Shown: positions 37,599 through 47,654, counted from the stretch's first letter. The stretch is DNA of 64,000 bases from Pseudoalteromonas sp. XMcav2-N (GCF_024124545.1 NZ_JAMXSF010000004.1:248001-312000); one strand, 5' to 3'. Translations and numbers: made by a program. Notes: generated by a model from the sequence alone, not told the origin.

Positions 37599-38132
37599 AT
37601 GGATCAAGATACTCGAATCATATGTAACTTTCTGAGTGACATTAATTTGCCCCATGCGCTTTGCCCTGTTGAGGGAGCAATGTTTCTGCCGGGATTACAA
37701 ATTGTACATGGCGTACTTCATATAGATGTAGATAAGTTGGTTTGTCCGGGAGATATATTACATGAAGCAGGCCACATAGCGGTGTGTGAGCCGATATTCA
37801 GGTCACAGCTTCACAAAGATGTCTACAAAAACGGGCTCAAAAACGGGCGCGAAAAACAAGCGATGGAAGGCGAAGAAATGGCGGCAACCGCCTGGTCTGT
37901 TGCTGCGATTTGGCATCTAGGCTTGTCAATCGATCTGGTGTTCCCTGAAAATAGTTATCAGGGCATGAATCAGGCGCTGAAGGAGACATTCCAAAACGGT
38001 GGTGTGTTTGGTGATCCACTGCTTACAGCATGGGACATGACCTGCCCTGAAAAGGGGTTTCCTGCGATGACGAATTGGATGAGAGAAATGCGCTGGGTAA
38101 CAGAACTGCCGCAGCCGCTTGCGCAAGCTTAG
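37599..38132 (+). CDS. HEAGH-motif protein, possible zinc metallopeptidase, unknown family
   Basis: I do not recognise the 177-residue protein. It has HEAGHIAV near residue 55, an HExxH zinc motif, and about 35 residues later GEEMAATAWSVAAIWHLG, where a glutamate could be the third ligand as in gluzincins. No signal peptide is seen, so it would be cytoplasmic. CAAGGAG precedes the ATG. An alternative is a structural remnant without activity. Upstream is trmN6, downstream an XRE regulator across a shared terminator. Confidence 0.7.
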   Translation: MDQDTRIICNFLSDINLPHALCPVEGAMFLPGLQIVHGVLHIDVDKLVCPGDILHEAGHIAVCEPIFRSQLHKDVYKNGLKNGREKQAMEGEEMAATAWSVAAIWHLGLSIDLVFPENSYQGMNQALKETFQNGGVFGDPLLTAWDMTCPEKGFPAMTNWMREMRWVTELPQPLAQA

Positions 38133-38148
38133 ATACGGCTAAGAACTT

Positions 38149-38173
38149 CCCTCAGAGCATTATGCTCTGAGGG
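38149..38173. terminator. Bidirectional hairpin between convergent genes
   Basis: CCCTCAGAGCA and TGCTCTGAGGG form a perfect 11-bp stem around TTA, 16 bp after the HEAGH gene and 7 bp from the XRE stop. T-rich bases follow only weakly. Confidence 0.75.
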
Positions 38174-38180
38174 ACTTTAA

Positions 38181-38414
38181 TTAAGCTTGACCATGCTGGC
38201 GTATCTTGGTCAAAAAGTCAGAGACATCAACAGAGCAAAAAGTCACCATGGCAAAAAATTGATTGAGCTTTGGCTGGCCCACATCTCGCTCCCAGTTTTC
38301 ATAAGTCTTACGGCAAACCCCCAGTTGAGTTGCCATCGCCTGCGTTGTTACCCCTTTGTTCTTTCTTAACTTCCTAAGGTCATCACCGGTAATATAACGG
38401 GAAAAGAAATCCAT
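38181..38414 (-). CDS. XRE-family helix-turn-helix protein, 77 residues
   Basis: The short protein has one HTH domain: DDLRKLRKNKGVTTQAMATQ and LGVCRKTYENWERDVGQP. The rest, NQFFAMVTFCSVDVSDFL, looks like the helix that closes such domains. I place the start at the ATG at 38414, which has AAAGGAATA about 8 bases upstream; the frame is open 16 codons further. It is a plausible local regulator, target unknown. Confidence 0.8.
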   Translation of the reverse strand: MDFFSRYITGDDLRKLRKNKGVTTQAMATQLGVCRKTYENWERDVGQPKLNQFFAMVTFCSVDVSDFLTKIRQHGQA

Positions 38415-38679
38415 GCTGTTTATTCCTTTGTTTATTTTTTGAAGGTAAAGCCGGTACCGCATGATGCACTTATCGCATCACTTAAAAGACGGATTGCCGG
38501 GCGCCTATTGCTATTTCCTGCAATGGGTAATTTGTAACTCAGATTGCGATGAAATAAATAATAATATGCACCAAATTTGTATGTTATGAATTGATTCATC
38601 ATGGGGATAGTGTGCCGGTGAAGTAAGCGGGTAAAGTAGACGCTGCAAAGTCAGAATGGTCCGCTAGAGCCAGACTCCG
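38415..38679. other. AT-rich intergenic stretch with no gene seen
   Basis: It should contain the promoter for the XRE gene. No open frame with a ribosome site and no clear repeat was found. Confidence 0.45.
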
Positions 38680-38726
38680 GAACAACTAACTATCCCCGTA
38701 TATATACCGGGTATAGTTAATTGTTC
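38680..38726 (-). terminator. Long imperfect inverted repeat after the methyltransferase gene
   Basis: GAACAACTAACTATCCCCG and the complement of the right arm (GAACAATTAACTATACCCGG) differ at two positions, giving a stem of about 18 bp with an AT-rich loop. It lies 24 bp after the stop at 38750 on the minus strand. There is no T run, so it may act as an RNA-stabilising hairpin as much as a terminator. Confidence 0.6.
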
Positions 38727-38749
38727 TATGGATGTTACATAGCAGTAGT

Positions 38750-40546
38750 TTAACTGGTGATTTTTTTAAAATAGTAATAGTTACTGAAAGATTTATGTGC
38801 TGAGAAATCGGGTACATCAGGGAAGGCATAGTCGATCAGATCGTAGTCCGTCGATACTAATTCAAAGCCAAATTCGCATACTAAGGCAATAAACTCATCT
38901 TTAGTCCACGCATTTTGGTGATTAAACTGAAAATTGCTTTCTGTATTGCGTATTTTTTCCGTCAGTATTTTCGAAATTTCGTTAATGGACTCTATTTTAA
39001 AAATCTCTGCATACTCTGAGCTTGAAAGCTTGGCTGGGCCACAATAACCTGCGCGGTCGGCACCCTGATCTTTATATAAATGTCCGTAATCGGCATCCCA
39101 GAAACTGGTGATTACATTGGCCGCATGGGTGAGTGTGCACCGCGGGTCGACATTATATGAGTACCAGCTTTTTAGTTTCTCTTTTGACTGTGAGAACTGT
39201 TCGAAATAGCTCATATCACCCTCTAGCCCTGCTGTACGTGCTGCGTCAAAATCAGGAATTTTGATCAGTAGATCACCGTTTTGTTGCAAAATACGCCAGC
39301 TCTCAGCGAGCAGGTTGGCGAGTGTTTCGTGATTAATGTGTTCAAAAAAGTGGGATGAATAAACTAAGCTACAGGTGCCATCTGGATTAGGCAGAACGGT
39401 CTTGGGTGTAAAGCTAATTGGTTCAACGTTTGCGCCATCACACTCGTCATAGCAGATCCAGTTTTCTCCATTAAAATTGGCTCCACCACCTAAGTTTATT
39501 TTATATGCACCACATCTTTGCCATGGCTTGTATGGAAATACCGATGTTTGGCCGACGCTGCGTACTTGAGTATCTTTATACTGGCTGGTGGCAATGGTCA
39601 GTTCGCAGATAAATTTGTTTTGTTGCTCAGTAGTGGCACTTTTATATTGTAAGCGACAATTTTGCGCCAGAAAAAATGTGCCAGCCGGGCCTGATATCTT
39701 TGTCTGATTGTCGTCGTCCCATTGTACAGCATCTGAGGGAGGGCTTATAAAAAGTACGAGCTTGTTTACTGCGTTTGGACCTTTTTGCTGTTGTGGCTGA
39801 TTGGCATTTTTATCGGTATGACTTGCGTTGGTCGACTTTAAAATTTCACTGTTAACGATCTTCCAGTGGCTGCCGAGTTGCTCTGCAACTTCATCATAGT
39901 GTTGTATTACAAACTTTTGGATCAGCTGATAAGCCACTGGGGATAGTTCGAGCCACTGCAAATGGCTATGTTGTGTGCCCTTATGAGTAGGAAAATAGTC
40001 AAAATCTTGTCGGTTTGAACCAGCTGTTGGAGCACATTCAGGTAGCGTATTGCACAGAGCGCGCAGTTTGTCAGCCATCATTACATCGGATTTTCCAATA
40101 TAAAAACCTTGCTGATAAAACTGAGAACCAACCCAGGCGTGTTTCTGTCGGTATCCAGTTTCTGCCAGCGTCTGATATTCAGCCCAGGCTGCTTCAGAGA
40201 TATGAAGCCTGTTTGTCACATTGTCGCTGTATGGCGTTAACGGGATTAGTTTAGACTTAAATTGTTTGTTGTATTTCACTAGCGCGTGTTTGATATCACC
40301 GTAAAAAGAAATAGACGATACAACGACAGGGTGGTCCACAGACTGCATCTCATACGCATTGATGACTTTGAATGGTACTTGCTTAGCTTCCCGGTCTAAG
40401 ACCGCGAGAGGGGCTCTGAGGCCATGTGTTTCTATGTAATGAAGGATATCTAAACCGCCTCCACCTGAACCATATAAGTAATAGTCCTTTTCTGATAAGT
40501 TGTTTTCCTGATAGACGGTTTTGAATTTCGTAGTAATTTCAGACAT
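38750..40546 (-). CDS. Large protein with C-terminal class I SAM methyltransferase domain
   Basis: The 598-residue protein has two parts. The N-terminal region starts with YYLYGSGGGGLDILHYIETH, a Rossmann-like nucleotide loop also found in sugar-modifying enzymes. From about residue 350 a methyltransferase is visible: INLGGGANFNGENWICYDEC, LVYSSHFFEHINHETLANLL and ILQQNGDLLIKIPDFD, typical of type 11 or SAM methyltransferases acting on glycans. The ATG at 40546 has GAGGAA just upstream. Substrate unknown; surface polysaccharide is a reasonable guess. Stands alone on its strand. Confidence 0.75.
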   Translation of the reverse strand: MSEITTKFKTVYQENNLSEKDYYLYGSGGGGLDILHYIETHGLRAPLAVLDREAKQVPFKVINAYEMQSVDHPVVVSSISFYGDIKHALVKYNKQFKSKLIPLTPYSDNVTNRLHISEAAWAEYQTLAETGYRQKHAWVGSQFYQQGFYIGKSDVMMADKLRALCNTLPECAPTAGSNRQDFDYFPTHKGTQHSHLQWLELSPVAYQLIQKFVIQHYDEVAEQLGSHWKIVNSEILKSTNASHTDKNANQPQQQKGPNAVNKLVLFISPPSDAVQWDDDNQTKISGPAGTFFLAQNCRLQYKSATTEQQNKFICELTIATSQYKDTQVRSVGQTSVFPYKPWQRCGAYKINLGGGANFNGENWICYDECDGANVEPISFTPKTVLPNPDGTCSLVYSSHFFEHINHETLANLLAESWRILQQNGDLLIKIPDFDAARTAGLEGDMSYFEQFSQSKEKLKSWYSYNVDPRCTLTHAANVITSFWDADYGHLYKDQGADRAGYCGPAKLSSSEYAEIFKIESINEISKILTEKIRNTESNFQFNHQNAWTKDEFIALVCEFGFELVSTDYDLIDYAFPDVPDFSAHKSFSNYYYFKKITS

Positions 40547-40943
40547 GCTGTTCCTCATTTTCTCGATGGTACGAGTGTCCGCGTAACTAACTGTTACTTA
40601 GTGGCTTCAGGGGAGTTTGTTCACCGCGGAACCTGATTGTTATCCTAAGCGCTTTAATACAAAGGGGCCAGGTATTTAATCCATGCCTGGCCTGAAGTCG
40701 AATGTGTTTTCACTTTTAAGAGGTGATAAGCAATTTGTATTCCAAAACCAAAACCAAAACAACAGACAAATAAGGGCCGTTTTGTGGTAGGTAATACATC
40801 CGCGATGCGGTACCAGCGTTGTAAAATAAGAAGGTGCCATGCACGACCATCGTGCACCTCATGAGGTATCAATGAATGTTGCTGGTTGCCACACTCAGTC
40901 TAACCTGAGCAATGTACCATAACTGGAATATAAATAGGAACGG
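40547..40943. other. Intergenic region with a GC-rich hairpin
   Basis: No credible gene was found. A hairpin, GGCCAGG with CCTGGCC, lies near 40667-40692. The stretch should include the promoter of the methyltransferase gene. Confidence 0.45.
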
Positions 40944-40970
40944 ATGTCAGGAGGCCTGGCCTCCTGACAT
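40944..40970 (-). terminator. Perfect 27-base palindrome after the tail-collar gene
   Basis: ATGTCAGGAGGCC and GGCCTCCTGACAT are exact complements around a single T. It is 7 bp after the stop codon on the minus strand. A practical hairpin would open CCTGG as the loop. There is no T run. Confidence 0.65.
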
Positions 40971-40977
40971 GGCAGGG

Positions 40978-41595
40978 TTAATCGGCGCGTGACGGGTAGG
41001 TACCGAAAAGGCATACCTGCCAGCTGATAGCTTGCACCGGACTGCGGATATCTACTGCAGTACTGGAACCGGCACTTTCAACTTGAACGGCTGCTTGTGC
41101 TGTAGAGCTTACCGCTACACTAGGCCCTTTAATCTCTTCCAGTTGCGGTTGCGCAAAGGGAGTAGGGCTAAAGAAGCTGGCACTGCCAGGAGAACCGATA
41201 TAACTTTCTGATGTGGGTATTGTTGCGTTGGCACCATTGGCTGCAACAGACATTGCAGCCGTTGCTGTACTCTCTACAGCCACCTGAGCTGATGCCAAAT
41301 GGGTGTGTGCAGGCAGTTGGCTGTGAGTCAGTTGGATTGTTTCATTACCAGCCATCATCCCCGGTATATAGTTACTTAAACCGGGTCCGCTGCCATAACT
41401 GATGGGGCTTCGTCCGCGCAGGTCGGGTAAGCCAAATGATGTTCGGCCATCACCGCCATAGTAGGTGCCTAATATAGAGAACATCGCCTGAAATTGCGCA
41501 ATTGAAAGTAATTGTCCTCTGCACTCTGCGTGGTTGCGAACTGCGAATACCCCTGAAAAGGGCATTAATTCGCCGATAAATGCGTCGACAGCCAT
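40978..41595 (-). CDS. Phage tail collar domain protein (microcystin-dependent-protein type)
   Basis: The 205-residue protein starts AVDAFIGELMPFSGVFAVR and has QLLSIAQFQAMFSILGTYYG, FGLPDLRGRSPIS and LPAHTH, the classic tail-collar block. The second half is low in complexity, rich in Ala, Ser and Val. Such proteins occur in phage tails and also as chromosomal genes of unclear role. The ATG at 41595 has AAGGAG 8 bases upstream, better than the GTG three codons earlier. No other tail genes are near, so this is not evidence of a prophage. Confidence 0.85.
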   Translation of the reverse strand: MAVDAFIGELMPFSGVFAVRNHAECRGQLLSIAQFQAMFSILGTYYGGDGRTSFGLPDLRGRSPISYGSGPGLSNYIPGMMAGNETIQLTHSQLPAHTHLASAQVAVESTATAAMSVAANGANATIPTSESYIGSPGSASFFSPTPFAQPQLEEIKGPSVAVSSTAQAAVQVESAGSSTAVDIRSPVQAISWQVCLFGTYPSRAD

Positions 41596-41896
41596 AACAC
41601 TCACTCCTTAACTTATTGTTGTTAAAAACTTTATAGTCATATAAAACCATACCCTAGTTTAAGCCATAAGTATATTACGTTGTATTACAACCAAAGTATT
41701 GGACCTGACCCTAACGTAAATCCATGCCTGAACGAGCTGTGTGGCAGGTGCGTATCTGCTTTTTGCGAATTATTTTAGTCGTACAAGTCGTGCAGGCTCA
41801 TTACCCGTCATAACCTGCTCTGTGAGCGGTATCAGTAGGAAATGGGCCTGGCTTAGCATGAGGTGTTTTAAGCGTATAGGGTGTCGATGTACTCAC
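41596..41896. other. Intergenic region with a short perfect palindrome
   Basis: GTTGTA and TACAAC flank one T at 41679-41691, about 85 bp upstream of the tail-collar start. It could be an operator. No gene was found. Confidence 0.4.
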
Positions 41897-42397
41897 CTAA
41901 AGCTGGTGTTTTTCTATATCAATGGCGGCAATTCTGTAGGCTGCTTTGAGCATAACGATAAGCGCCACCACATTAAAGAACAGACTGAATATCGCTTCAA
42001 ACGCCATAATATCGATATTGAAGGTGCGCAGATAACGTGTGAGCTGATCGACAATCTCAATTGCTATCCCAATCACAATGAGCATAAAGCCATAGTATTC
42101 AGAAGTGGCATTGAGTGCACTATGCTGTTCAAGAGAGGGATCGTTTTTACTTTCCAGCATACGTTTGGAGAAGATTTTCCGCCCATCCATGATAGCGCCA
42201 AACCCGATCAGTAAAATGGTGATGGTTGATTCATTATCAATGACTTTTTGATAGCCATGCTGGTCCATATGGCCCAGCAAATACCGAATGTCTTCTGCGG
42301 TGATGCTACCAACCAGCAGGCTGATCAATACAAGAGGAAACAGTAAAAATCCCCGGTTGAGTACAACCGCATAAATAAGCTGTCGGGTTTTGGTCAT
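41897..42397 (-). CDS. Membrane protein of unknown function, 166 residues
   Basis: I do not recognise it. Four hydrophobic segments are apparent: VVLNRGFLLFPLVLISLLVG, TITILLIGFGAIM, FMLIVIGIAIEIV and FEAIFSLFFNVVALIVMLKA. The loop after segment 2 is charged. I chose the ATG at 42397 with AGGA just upstream over a longer frame with a hydrophilic N-terminus. It follows deoD by 84 bp and may be read from the deo transcript. Confidence 0.72.
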   Translation of the reverse strand: MTKTRQLIYAVVLNRGFLLFPLVLISLLVGSITAEDIRYLLGHMDQHGYQKVIDNESTITILLIGFGAIMDGRKIFSKRMLESKNDPSLEQHSALNATSEYYGFMLIVIGIAIEIVDQLTRYLRTFNIDIMAFEAIFSLFFNVVALIVMLKAAYRIAAIDIEKHQL

Positions 42398-42481
42398 AGT
42401 CCTGAGTAACTTGTTGTGATAATGGAAATTATCTGACCTGTTGTAGCTTGTGCGCAGTGCCACGCACAAGCTCAGTGCTGG

Positions 42482-43210
42482 TTACACTGACTGGGCTGTC
42501 AGTAGCGCCAGCTGGATCATCTCCTCAAAAGAAGATTGTCTGGCATCGCTGCTCAGATGGATATCTTGAGTGATATGGTCCGCGACGGTGAGTATCGTCA
42601 GTGCCCTGGCACCATATTGTGCTGCCACACCATATAGCCCGGCGGCTTCCATTTCTACACCCAGGATCCCCATGGTATCCATCAGGTCAAACATGTCTGG
42701 CTGAGGAGTATAAAACAGGTCAGATGAAAAAACATTGCCAACTTGTACTTCTAGTGCAAGCTCGCTGGCTGATTTCACACAGGCATTGAGCAGGTTGAAA
42801 TCGGCGATGGCTGCAAAGTCATGATCTTTAAAGCGCAGGCGATTTACTTTGGAGTCAGTGCAGGCTCCCATGGCGACAATAATATCCCTGAGCTGCACCT
42901 GCTCAGAGACTGCGCCACAACTGCCAACTCGGATCAGGTTTTGGACGCCGTATTCAGTGATAAGCTCTTTGGCATAGATAGAACAGCTGGGGATCCCCAT
43001 GCCCGTGCCCATCACAGATATTCTGTGATCTTGGTAGTATCCGGTGTAACCTAGCATGTTGCGCACTGTATTAACGACTTTGACGTCTGTCAAAAAGTGC
43101 TCGGCAATAAATTTTGCCCGCAATGGGTCACCGGGAAGCAGCACGGTATCTGCAAACGCATCAGCAGCTGCATTGATGTGCACGGTGGTGTGGTGGTTGT
43201 GATGGGCCAT
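42482..43210 (-). CDS. deoD: Purine nucleoside phosphorylase DeoD
   Basis: DeoD splits purine (deoxy)nucleosides with phosphate. The 242-residue protein has [46 protein letters not shown] and [15 protein letters not shown], all family blocks of the hexameric type. The N-terminus [14 protein letters not shown] is rich in histidine. Its ATG shares one base with the deoC stop, with AAGGAG upstream. Confidence 0.96.
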   Translation of the reverse strand: MAHHNHHTTVHINAAADAFADTVLLPGDPLRAKFIAEHFLTDVKVVNTVRNMLGYTGYYQDHRISVMGTGMGIPSCSIYAKELITEYGVQNLIRVGSCGAVSEQVQLRDIIVAMGACTDSKVNRLRFKDHDFAAIADFNLLNACVKSASELALEVQVGNVFSSDLFYTPQPDMFDLMDTMGILGVEMEAAGLYGVAAQYGARALTILTVADHITQDIHLSSDARQSSFEEMIQLALLTAQSV

Positions 43211-43974
43211 TAGTATTCTCCTTTTGGCGTAACATCCGAGCCATTCAAAGCGGCAAGCACATCGCTGAGCAGGGCAGATGCACCAAATCGAAAGTGCTGC
43301 TTGTTAATCCAGTCAGGTCCCATGATAAGTCTGGCTTGTGTCAGATAGTCGTTGGCATCGGCAACGGTGCGCACACCACCGGCCGCTTTAAACCCGACCT
43401 CTTTACCACTGTGTTTAATTGCAGTGAGCATAACTTCGGCTGCTTCGAGCGTGGCGTTTACAGCCACTTTACCAGTACTGGTTTTAATAAAGTCGGCACC
43501 AGCGTCTATTGCAATTTGCGATGCCCGGGCAATAAGCGCAGGTGTAACCAGCTCACCGGACTCAATAATCACTTTAAGCGCTACTTGCTCAGGACATGCC
43601 TGTTTACACTGCTGAACCAGCTGGTACCCAACGTCAGGATCACCTGCCATGAGTGATTTATAGGGAAAAACCACATCGACTTCATCGGCGCCGAGTGCAA
43701 TAGCTGCACGAGTTTGTTCAACTGCTGCATTAATGTCCTTATTGCCGTGCGGAAAGTTACTGACAGTGGCAATCTTGATACTTGGATCCAGATGCTGTCT
43801 GGCCAGCGGAATAAACTGCGGATAAACACAGATGGCAGCCACGGAACCAAGCTCTGAACTGGCCTGCTGACAGAGCCGAATAATATCCTCGTCGCTTTCT
43901 GTGCCGGTCAGGCTGGTTAAATCCATACAATTGAGCGCCAGCTGAGCAGCATTTTTGAGTTGTGTTAATGACAT
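43210..43974 (-). CDS. deoC: Deoxyribose-phosphate aldolase DeoC
   Basis: DeoC cleaves 2-deoxyribose 5-phosphate into glyceraldehyde 3-phosphate and acetaldehyde. The 254-residue protein has [16 protein letters not shown], the Schiff-base lysine in [16 protein letters not shown] and [18 protein letters not shown] precedes the ATG. deoA and deoB, usual operon partners, are not present here; a phosphopentomutase must be elsewhere if purine deoxynucleosides are to reach this enzyme. Confidence 0.96.
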   Translation of the reverse strand: MSLTQLKNAAQLALNCMDLTSLTGTESDEDIIRLCQQASSELGSVAAICVYPQFIPLARQHLDPSIKIATVSNFPHGNKDINAAVEQTRAAIALGADEVDVVFPYKSLMAGDPDVGYQLVQQCKQACPEQVALKVIIESGELVTPALIARASQIAIDAGADFIKTSTGKVAVNATLEAAEVMLTAIKHSGKEVGFKAAGGVRTVADANDYLTQARLIMGPDWINKQHFRFGASALLSDVLAALNGSDVTPKGEY

Positions 43975-44239
43975 AGGGGACTCCTATTGTGCTGCCGATA
44001 TAGTGTGGTCAGGCAGCAAAGAACCACTTTCCCAAATGGCAGAAGAGGGGCGCAGGCGGGCATTGCTCACTCGACAATTTGGGAACTCGAGTGGACTTGG
44101 TTCCATGAAGACTTGTACGCTGTGTTCAAGCTAATTCCGTTTAATCACCGAGGGATTGTCTGACAGTCAGCATCGGATTTCCAGCTTAAAAGCGTGTTAT
44201 TTTGATATGACGCAAATTAAATAGGTGAATTCTAATTAC
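43975..44239. other. Upstream region of deoC
   Basis: No gene is seen in this stretch between the dxs terminator and deoC. The deo promoter should lie here. I could not identify a CytR or CRP site with confidence. Confidence 0.4.
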
Positions 44240-44270
44240 AAAAAGCCACAGCAAGGGCTGTGGCTTTTTT
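44240..44270 (-). terminator. Intrinsic terminator after dxs
   Basis: AAAAAGCCACAG and CTGTGGCTTTTT pair around CAAGGG, 20 bp after the dxs stop on the minus strand. Confidence 0.94.
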
Positions 44271-44289
44271 ATTAGCAGAGCTGACAGCG

Positions 44290-46149
44290 TTATAAAACAG
44301 CTTCAATCCGCTGCTGGATCCCATTGGCATCCAGGCCCATTTCAGTGTGCATCTCATCCTGAGTACCATGCTTGATGAATTCATCCGGAATACCGAGGTG
44401 CAAAATGGGTTTGAGGATCTGCGCAGCGGCCAGATGCTCGCTGACCGCACTGCCTGCACCGCCTGCAATGGCATTGTCTTCCAATGTCACCAGCAGGTCA
44501 TGCTCAGCTGCCAGCTTAGTTACCATGTCGCTATCAAGTGGCTTCACAAAGCGCATATCAACTAAAGTTGCATCCAGTGCATCTGCGACTGGTTTTGCGT
44601 TGTGCAACAAGGTACCGAAGTTAAGAATGGCGATCTTCTGGCCTGTACGTAGCAAGTTCGCTTTGCCCACTTCCAGCTCAGTCATCTGTGCTTCAATCTC
44701 TGCGTCACCAGCTGAGCCTCTTGGGTAGCGTACCGCGGCTGGTTGCTGCAGACGGTGACCGGTGTAAAGCATCTGGCGGCATTCATTCAGGTCGCTCGGG
44801 GCCATAATCACCATATTGGGAATACAGCGCATAAAGCTCAAATCGTAAGCGCCCTGGTGCGTCTCGCCATCAGCACCCACAATCCCGGCGCGGTCTATGG
44901 CAAACAGTACCGGCAGGTTTTGCAATGCGACATCGTGGATCAGCTGATCGTAACCCCGCTGCAAAAAGCTGGAGTAGATAGCCACCACTGGGTTTAAGCC
45001 TTCACAGGCAAACCCGGCACCTAAGGTTACGGCATGTTGCTCAGCAATCGCGACATCAAAGTACTGGTTCGGGTGCTCTTTTGAAAAACGTACCATGCCA
45101 GAGCCTTCACGCATAGCCGGGGTAATAGCCATCAGCTTGCTGTCTTGCTCTGCCATATCACATAGCCAGTCGCCAAAGACTTTCGAGAAGGTTGGTGCAC
45201 CTGGTTTTGACTTAGGTTTGCTGTGAATGCTTGGGTCAAACTTAGGCACTGCATGATAGCCAATCGGGTCGGCTTCCGCAGGCTGATAGCCTTTCCCCTT
45301 TTGGGTTTTTACGTGCAGCAGCTGAGGGCCTTTGAGGTTACGCATGTTTCTGAGCGTATCAACCAGCATATTCACGTCGTGGCCATCGATGGGGCCGATG
45401 TAGTTAAAGCCCAATTCTTCGAAAAAGGTACCCGGTATCACCATGCCCTTGAGGTGTTCTTCAACCTTGCTGGCCAGCTCTTTAACAGGCGGCACACCTG
45501 AGAGTAGTTTTTTACCGCCTTCGCGGATATTGGTGTAGAAACTGCCTGACAAAATACGTGCGAAGTGATTATTTAATGCCCCCACGTTTTCAGAAATCGA
45601 CATCTCGTTGTCGTTGAGGATCACTAGCATGTCTGATTTCACATCACCGGCGTGGTTCATCGCTTCAAAAGCCATACCTGCGGTCATGGCACCATCGCCA
45701 ATCACTGCAACGACTTTACGGCCTTGCTGCTCTTTTTCTGCGGCAATGGCCATGGCCAGTGCTGCCGAAATAGAGGTACTGGAGTGACCAACACTGAATG
45801 TGTCGTATTCGCTCTCTTCACGAAACGGGAAAGGGTGCAGACCGTCTTTTTGACGAATGGTATGCATCTTGTCACGGCGACCCGTGAGTATTTTATGCGG
45901 GTAAGCCTGATGGCCAACGTCCCATACTAAACGGTCTTCGGGAGTATTGTAGACATAATGCAGCGCCACAGTAAGCTCTACAGTACCTAGACCTGAGGCA
46001 AGGTGACCACTACTTTGCGAGACCGAGTTTAACAGGTAGTCGCGCAGTTCATTACTGAACTCGGTCAGTTTGTGTTGCGGCAAAGTGCGCAGCTGATCGG
46101 GCTGCTCTATCAATGCCATAAGGGGATACTTGCTGTTATCAAGACTCAT
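44290..46149 (-). CDS. dxs: 1-deoxy-D-xylulose-5-phosphate synthase
   Basis: Dxs condenses pyruvate with glyceraldehyde 3-phosphate using thiamine diphosphate, the first step of the MEP isoprenoid pathway. The 619-residue protein has the ThDP motif [34 protein letters not shown], the transketolase-like [18 protein letters not shown] and a C-terminal domain with [17 protein letters not shown]. It follows ispA with a 211-bp gap, wider than in most relatives, so an extra promoter may exist there. Confidence 0.97.
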   Translation of the reverse strand: MSLDNSKYPLMALIEQPDQLRTLPQHKLTEFSNELRDYLLNSVSQSSGHLASGLGTVELTVALHYVYNTPEDRLVWDVGHQAYPHKILTGRRDKMHTIRQKDGLHPFPFREESEYDTFSVGHSSTSISAALAMAIAAEKEQQGRKVVAVIGDGAMTAGMAFEAMNHAGDVKSDMLVILNDNEMSISENVGALNNHFARILSGSFYTNIREGGKKLLSGVPPVKELASKVEEHLKGMVIPGTFFEELGFNYIGPIDGHDVNMLVDTLRNMRNLKGPQLLHVKTQKGKGYQPAEADPIGYHAVPKFDPSIHSKPKSKPGAPTFSKVFGDWLCDMAEQDSKLMAITPAMREGSGMVRFSKEHPNQYFDVAIAEQHAVTLGAGFACEGLNPVVAIYSSFLQRGYDQLIHDVALQNLPVLFAIDRAGIVGADGETHQGAYDLSFMRCIPNMVIMAPSDLNECRQMLYTGHRLQQPAAVRYPRGSAGDAEIEAQMTELEVGKANLLRTGQKIAILNFGTLLHNAKPVADALDATLVDMRFVKPLDSDMVTKLAAEHDLLVTLEDNAIAGGAGSAVSEHLAAAQILKPILHLGIPDEFIKHGTQDEMHTEMGLDANGIQQRIEAVL

Positions 46150-46360
46150 ATTGATTATGTTATCCTGGGCAGAGTTTGCTGACTAAACTGTCATCATTGT
46201 CTGCCATTAAATTTATAAAATCTGTTTCTGGTGCTCAGTCATACTGGCAGGCCACCTATGGCCTTAGTCTTCAAGCTACATGCTGCAATGCACCACAGTA
46301 TAACTTAACTAGTTATTAATTTAGCGACTTATCAGTCGATTGCTAGCTTGTCTCCGACCT

Positions 46361-47248
46361 TTAGTGATCTCTGGCGATGATATAATCTGCCAGCAAAGCC
46401 AGAGCTTGTGTGTCCGCATCAATATCTTGTAATGCCCGCTTTGCTTCATCAACCAGTGCTTGTGCTTTTTGCTTTGCGCCTGACAAACCCAGTAGTGCAG
46501 GATACGTAGATTTATTGTGTTCCAGATCAGAACCCTGCGGTTTGCCTAGCACCTCTGTATTGCCTTCTATATCCAGAATGTCGTCCTGAACCTGAAATGC
46601 CAGGCCAATATTTTTGCCATATTCACGTAATCGGGCAAGAGTGTGCGGCGACACATCGGGTGCACACAGCGCGCCGAGCTCAATGGCACAAGTGAGCAGC
46701 GCTCCCGTTTTTAAGCGGTGGATACGCTCAAGTTCATCCAGACTGACAGGTTTGTCTGTTGCGGCTAAATCCAGTGCCTGACCTCCCACCATGCCTTGTA
46801 AGCCAGAAGCCTTCGCAAGTGTATTGATCATGGTAATCTGGTTCTTTGCCGGTGCTGAGAATGCGTGTCCGGATAACAACTCAAATGCCAGCGTCTGCAA
46901 TGCATCACCCGCCAAAATAGCCTGCGCTTCATCAAAGGCGATATGGCAGGTCGGTTTGCCGCGACGTAAGTCATCATCGTCCATTGCAGGTAAATCGTCG
47001 TGGACCAGTGAGTAGCTGTGAATACATTCAACCGCAGCGGCTGCAACATCTAGATCATGAGGTGCAGCCCCAAAAATCTGACCTGTCGTGTAAACAAGAA
47101 ACGGGCGCAATCGCTTGCCACCATTACTAATACTGTAGCGTGCTGCTGCAATGGCTGTGCCGTCACTGTCCAATTCCTGTGCAAAGTAGCTGGCCACGGT
47201 TTTGTCTACCTGGGCTCTGGCTTGGGCAAGTTGTGCTTGTAAATCCAC
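46361..47248 (-). CDS. ispA: Farnesyl diphosphate synthase IspA
   Basis: IspA makes geranyl and farnesyl diphosphate. The 295-residue protein has the first aspartate-rich motif in VHDDLPAMDDDDLRRGKPT and the second in QVQDDILDIEGNTEVLGKP, and GGKRLRPFLVY. The start is a GTG at 47246-47248, 3 bp after the xseB stop. Together with xseB and dxs it keeps a gene order widespread in gammaproteobacteria. Confidence 0.96.
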   Translation of the reverse strand: MDLQAQLAQARAQVDKTVASYFAQELDSDGTAIAAARYSISNGGKRLRPFLVYTTGQIFGAAPHDLDVAAAAVECIHSYSLVHDDLPAMDDDDLRRGKPTCHIAFDEAQAILAGDALQTLAFELLSGHAFSAPAKNQITMINTLAKASGLQGMVGGQALDLAATDKPVSLDELERIHRLKTGALLTCAIELGALCAPDVSPHTLARLREYGKNIGLAFQVQDDILDIEGNTEVLGKPQGSDLEHNKSTYPALLGLSGAKQKAQALVDEAKRALQDIDADTQALALLADYIIARDH

Positions 47249-47251
47249 CGT

Positions 47252-47497
47252 TTATTGTTCCAGCTCGTCTGTAAACTCGTTCAGTGGGCTTTGTTCATCA
47301 TTGCCCAGCAAGATCGCGACTTTCTGTTCTGCCTGCTGCAGCTTGTGTGAGGAAGCATTGGCCAACTTGATGCCCCGCTCAAACTGCTTGAGTGACTGTT
47401 CGAGGGTCAGTTCGCCGCGTTCCATGTCCTGTACTATGCCTTCAAGCTCGCCAACAGCTTCTTCAAAGCTCATGTTTTCCGGTTTTTTTGTCGCCAT
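47252..47497 (-). CDS. xseB: Exodeoxyribonuclease VII small subunit
   Basis: XseB is the small helical subunit of exonuclease VII, which degrades single-stranded DNA. The 81-residue product has SFEEAVGELEGIVQDMERGE, LTLEQSLKQFERGIKLA and LQQAEQKVAILL, matching the family. I prefer the second ATG (47497) giving MATKKPENMSF; the first lies two codons earlier. First gene of xseB-ispA-dxs. Confidence 0.95.
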   Translation of the reverse strand: MATKKPENMSFEEAVGELEGIVQDMERGELTLEQSLKQFERGIKLANASSHKLQQAEQKVAILLGNDEQSPLNEFTDELEQ

Positions 47498-47654
47498 GTG
47501 CAATCTTCACTTTGAGCTAAATTAAAAAACGCCTAATTTTATGAGTATTACAGATTGAGGTCAAAGATCTCTCGGACTTTTTGCGTTATATAGTCTGCGG
47601 GAATTGCCAATGGCTTATGAATTCGCATTTTCAAGGCAATTTAATATAATTGAG

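Noticed and set aside
40654..40872. 72-codon minus-strand frame with a hydrophobic stretch
   Set aside because: Needs a TTG start, lacks a ribosome site and spans a hairpin region; insufficient to call a gene.
40978..41595. Tail-collar protein as evidence of a prophage
   Set aside because: No other phage structural, integrase or lysis gene is near; single chromosomal tail-collar genes are common.
41741..42214. 157-codon plus-strand frame
   Set aside because: More than half overlaps the membrane protein at 41897-42397 on the other strand; the unusual residue composition fits an antisense shadow.
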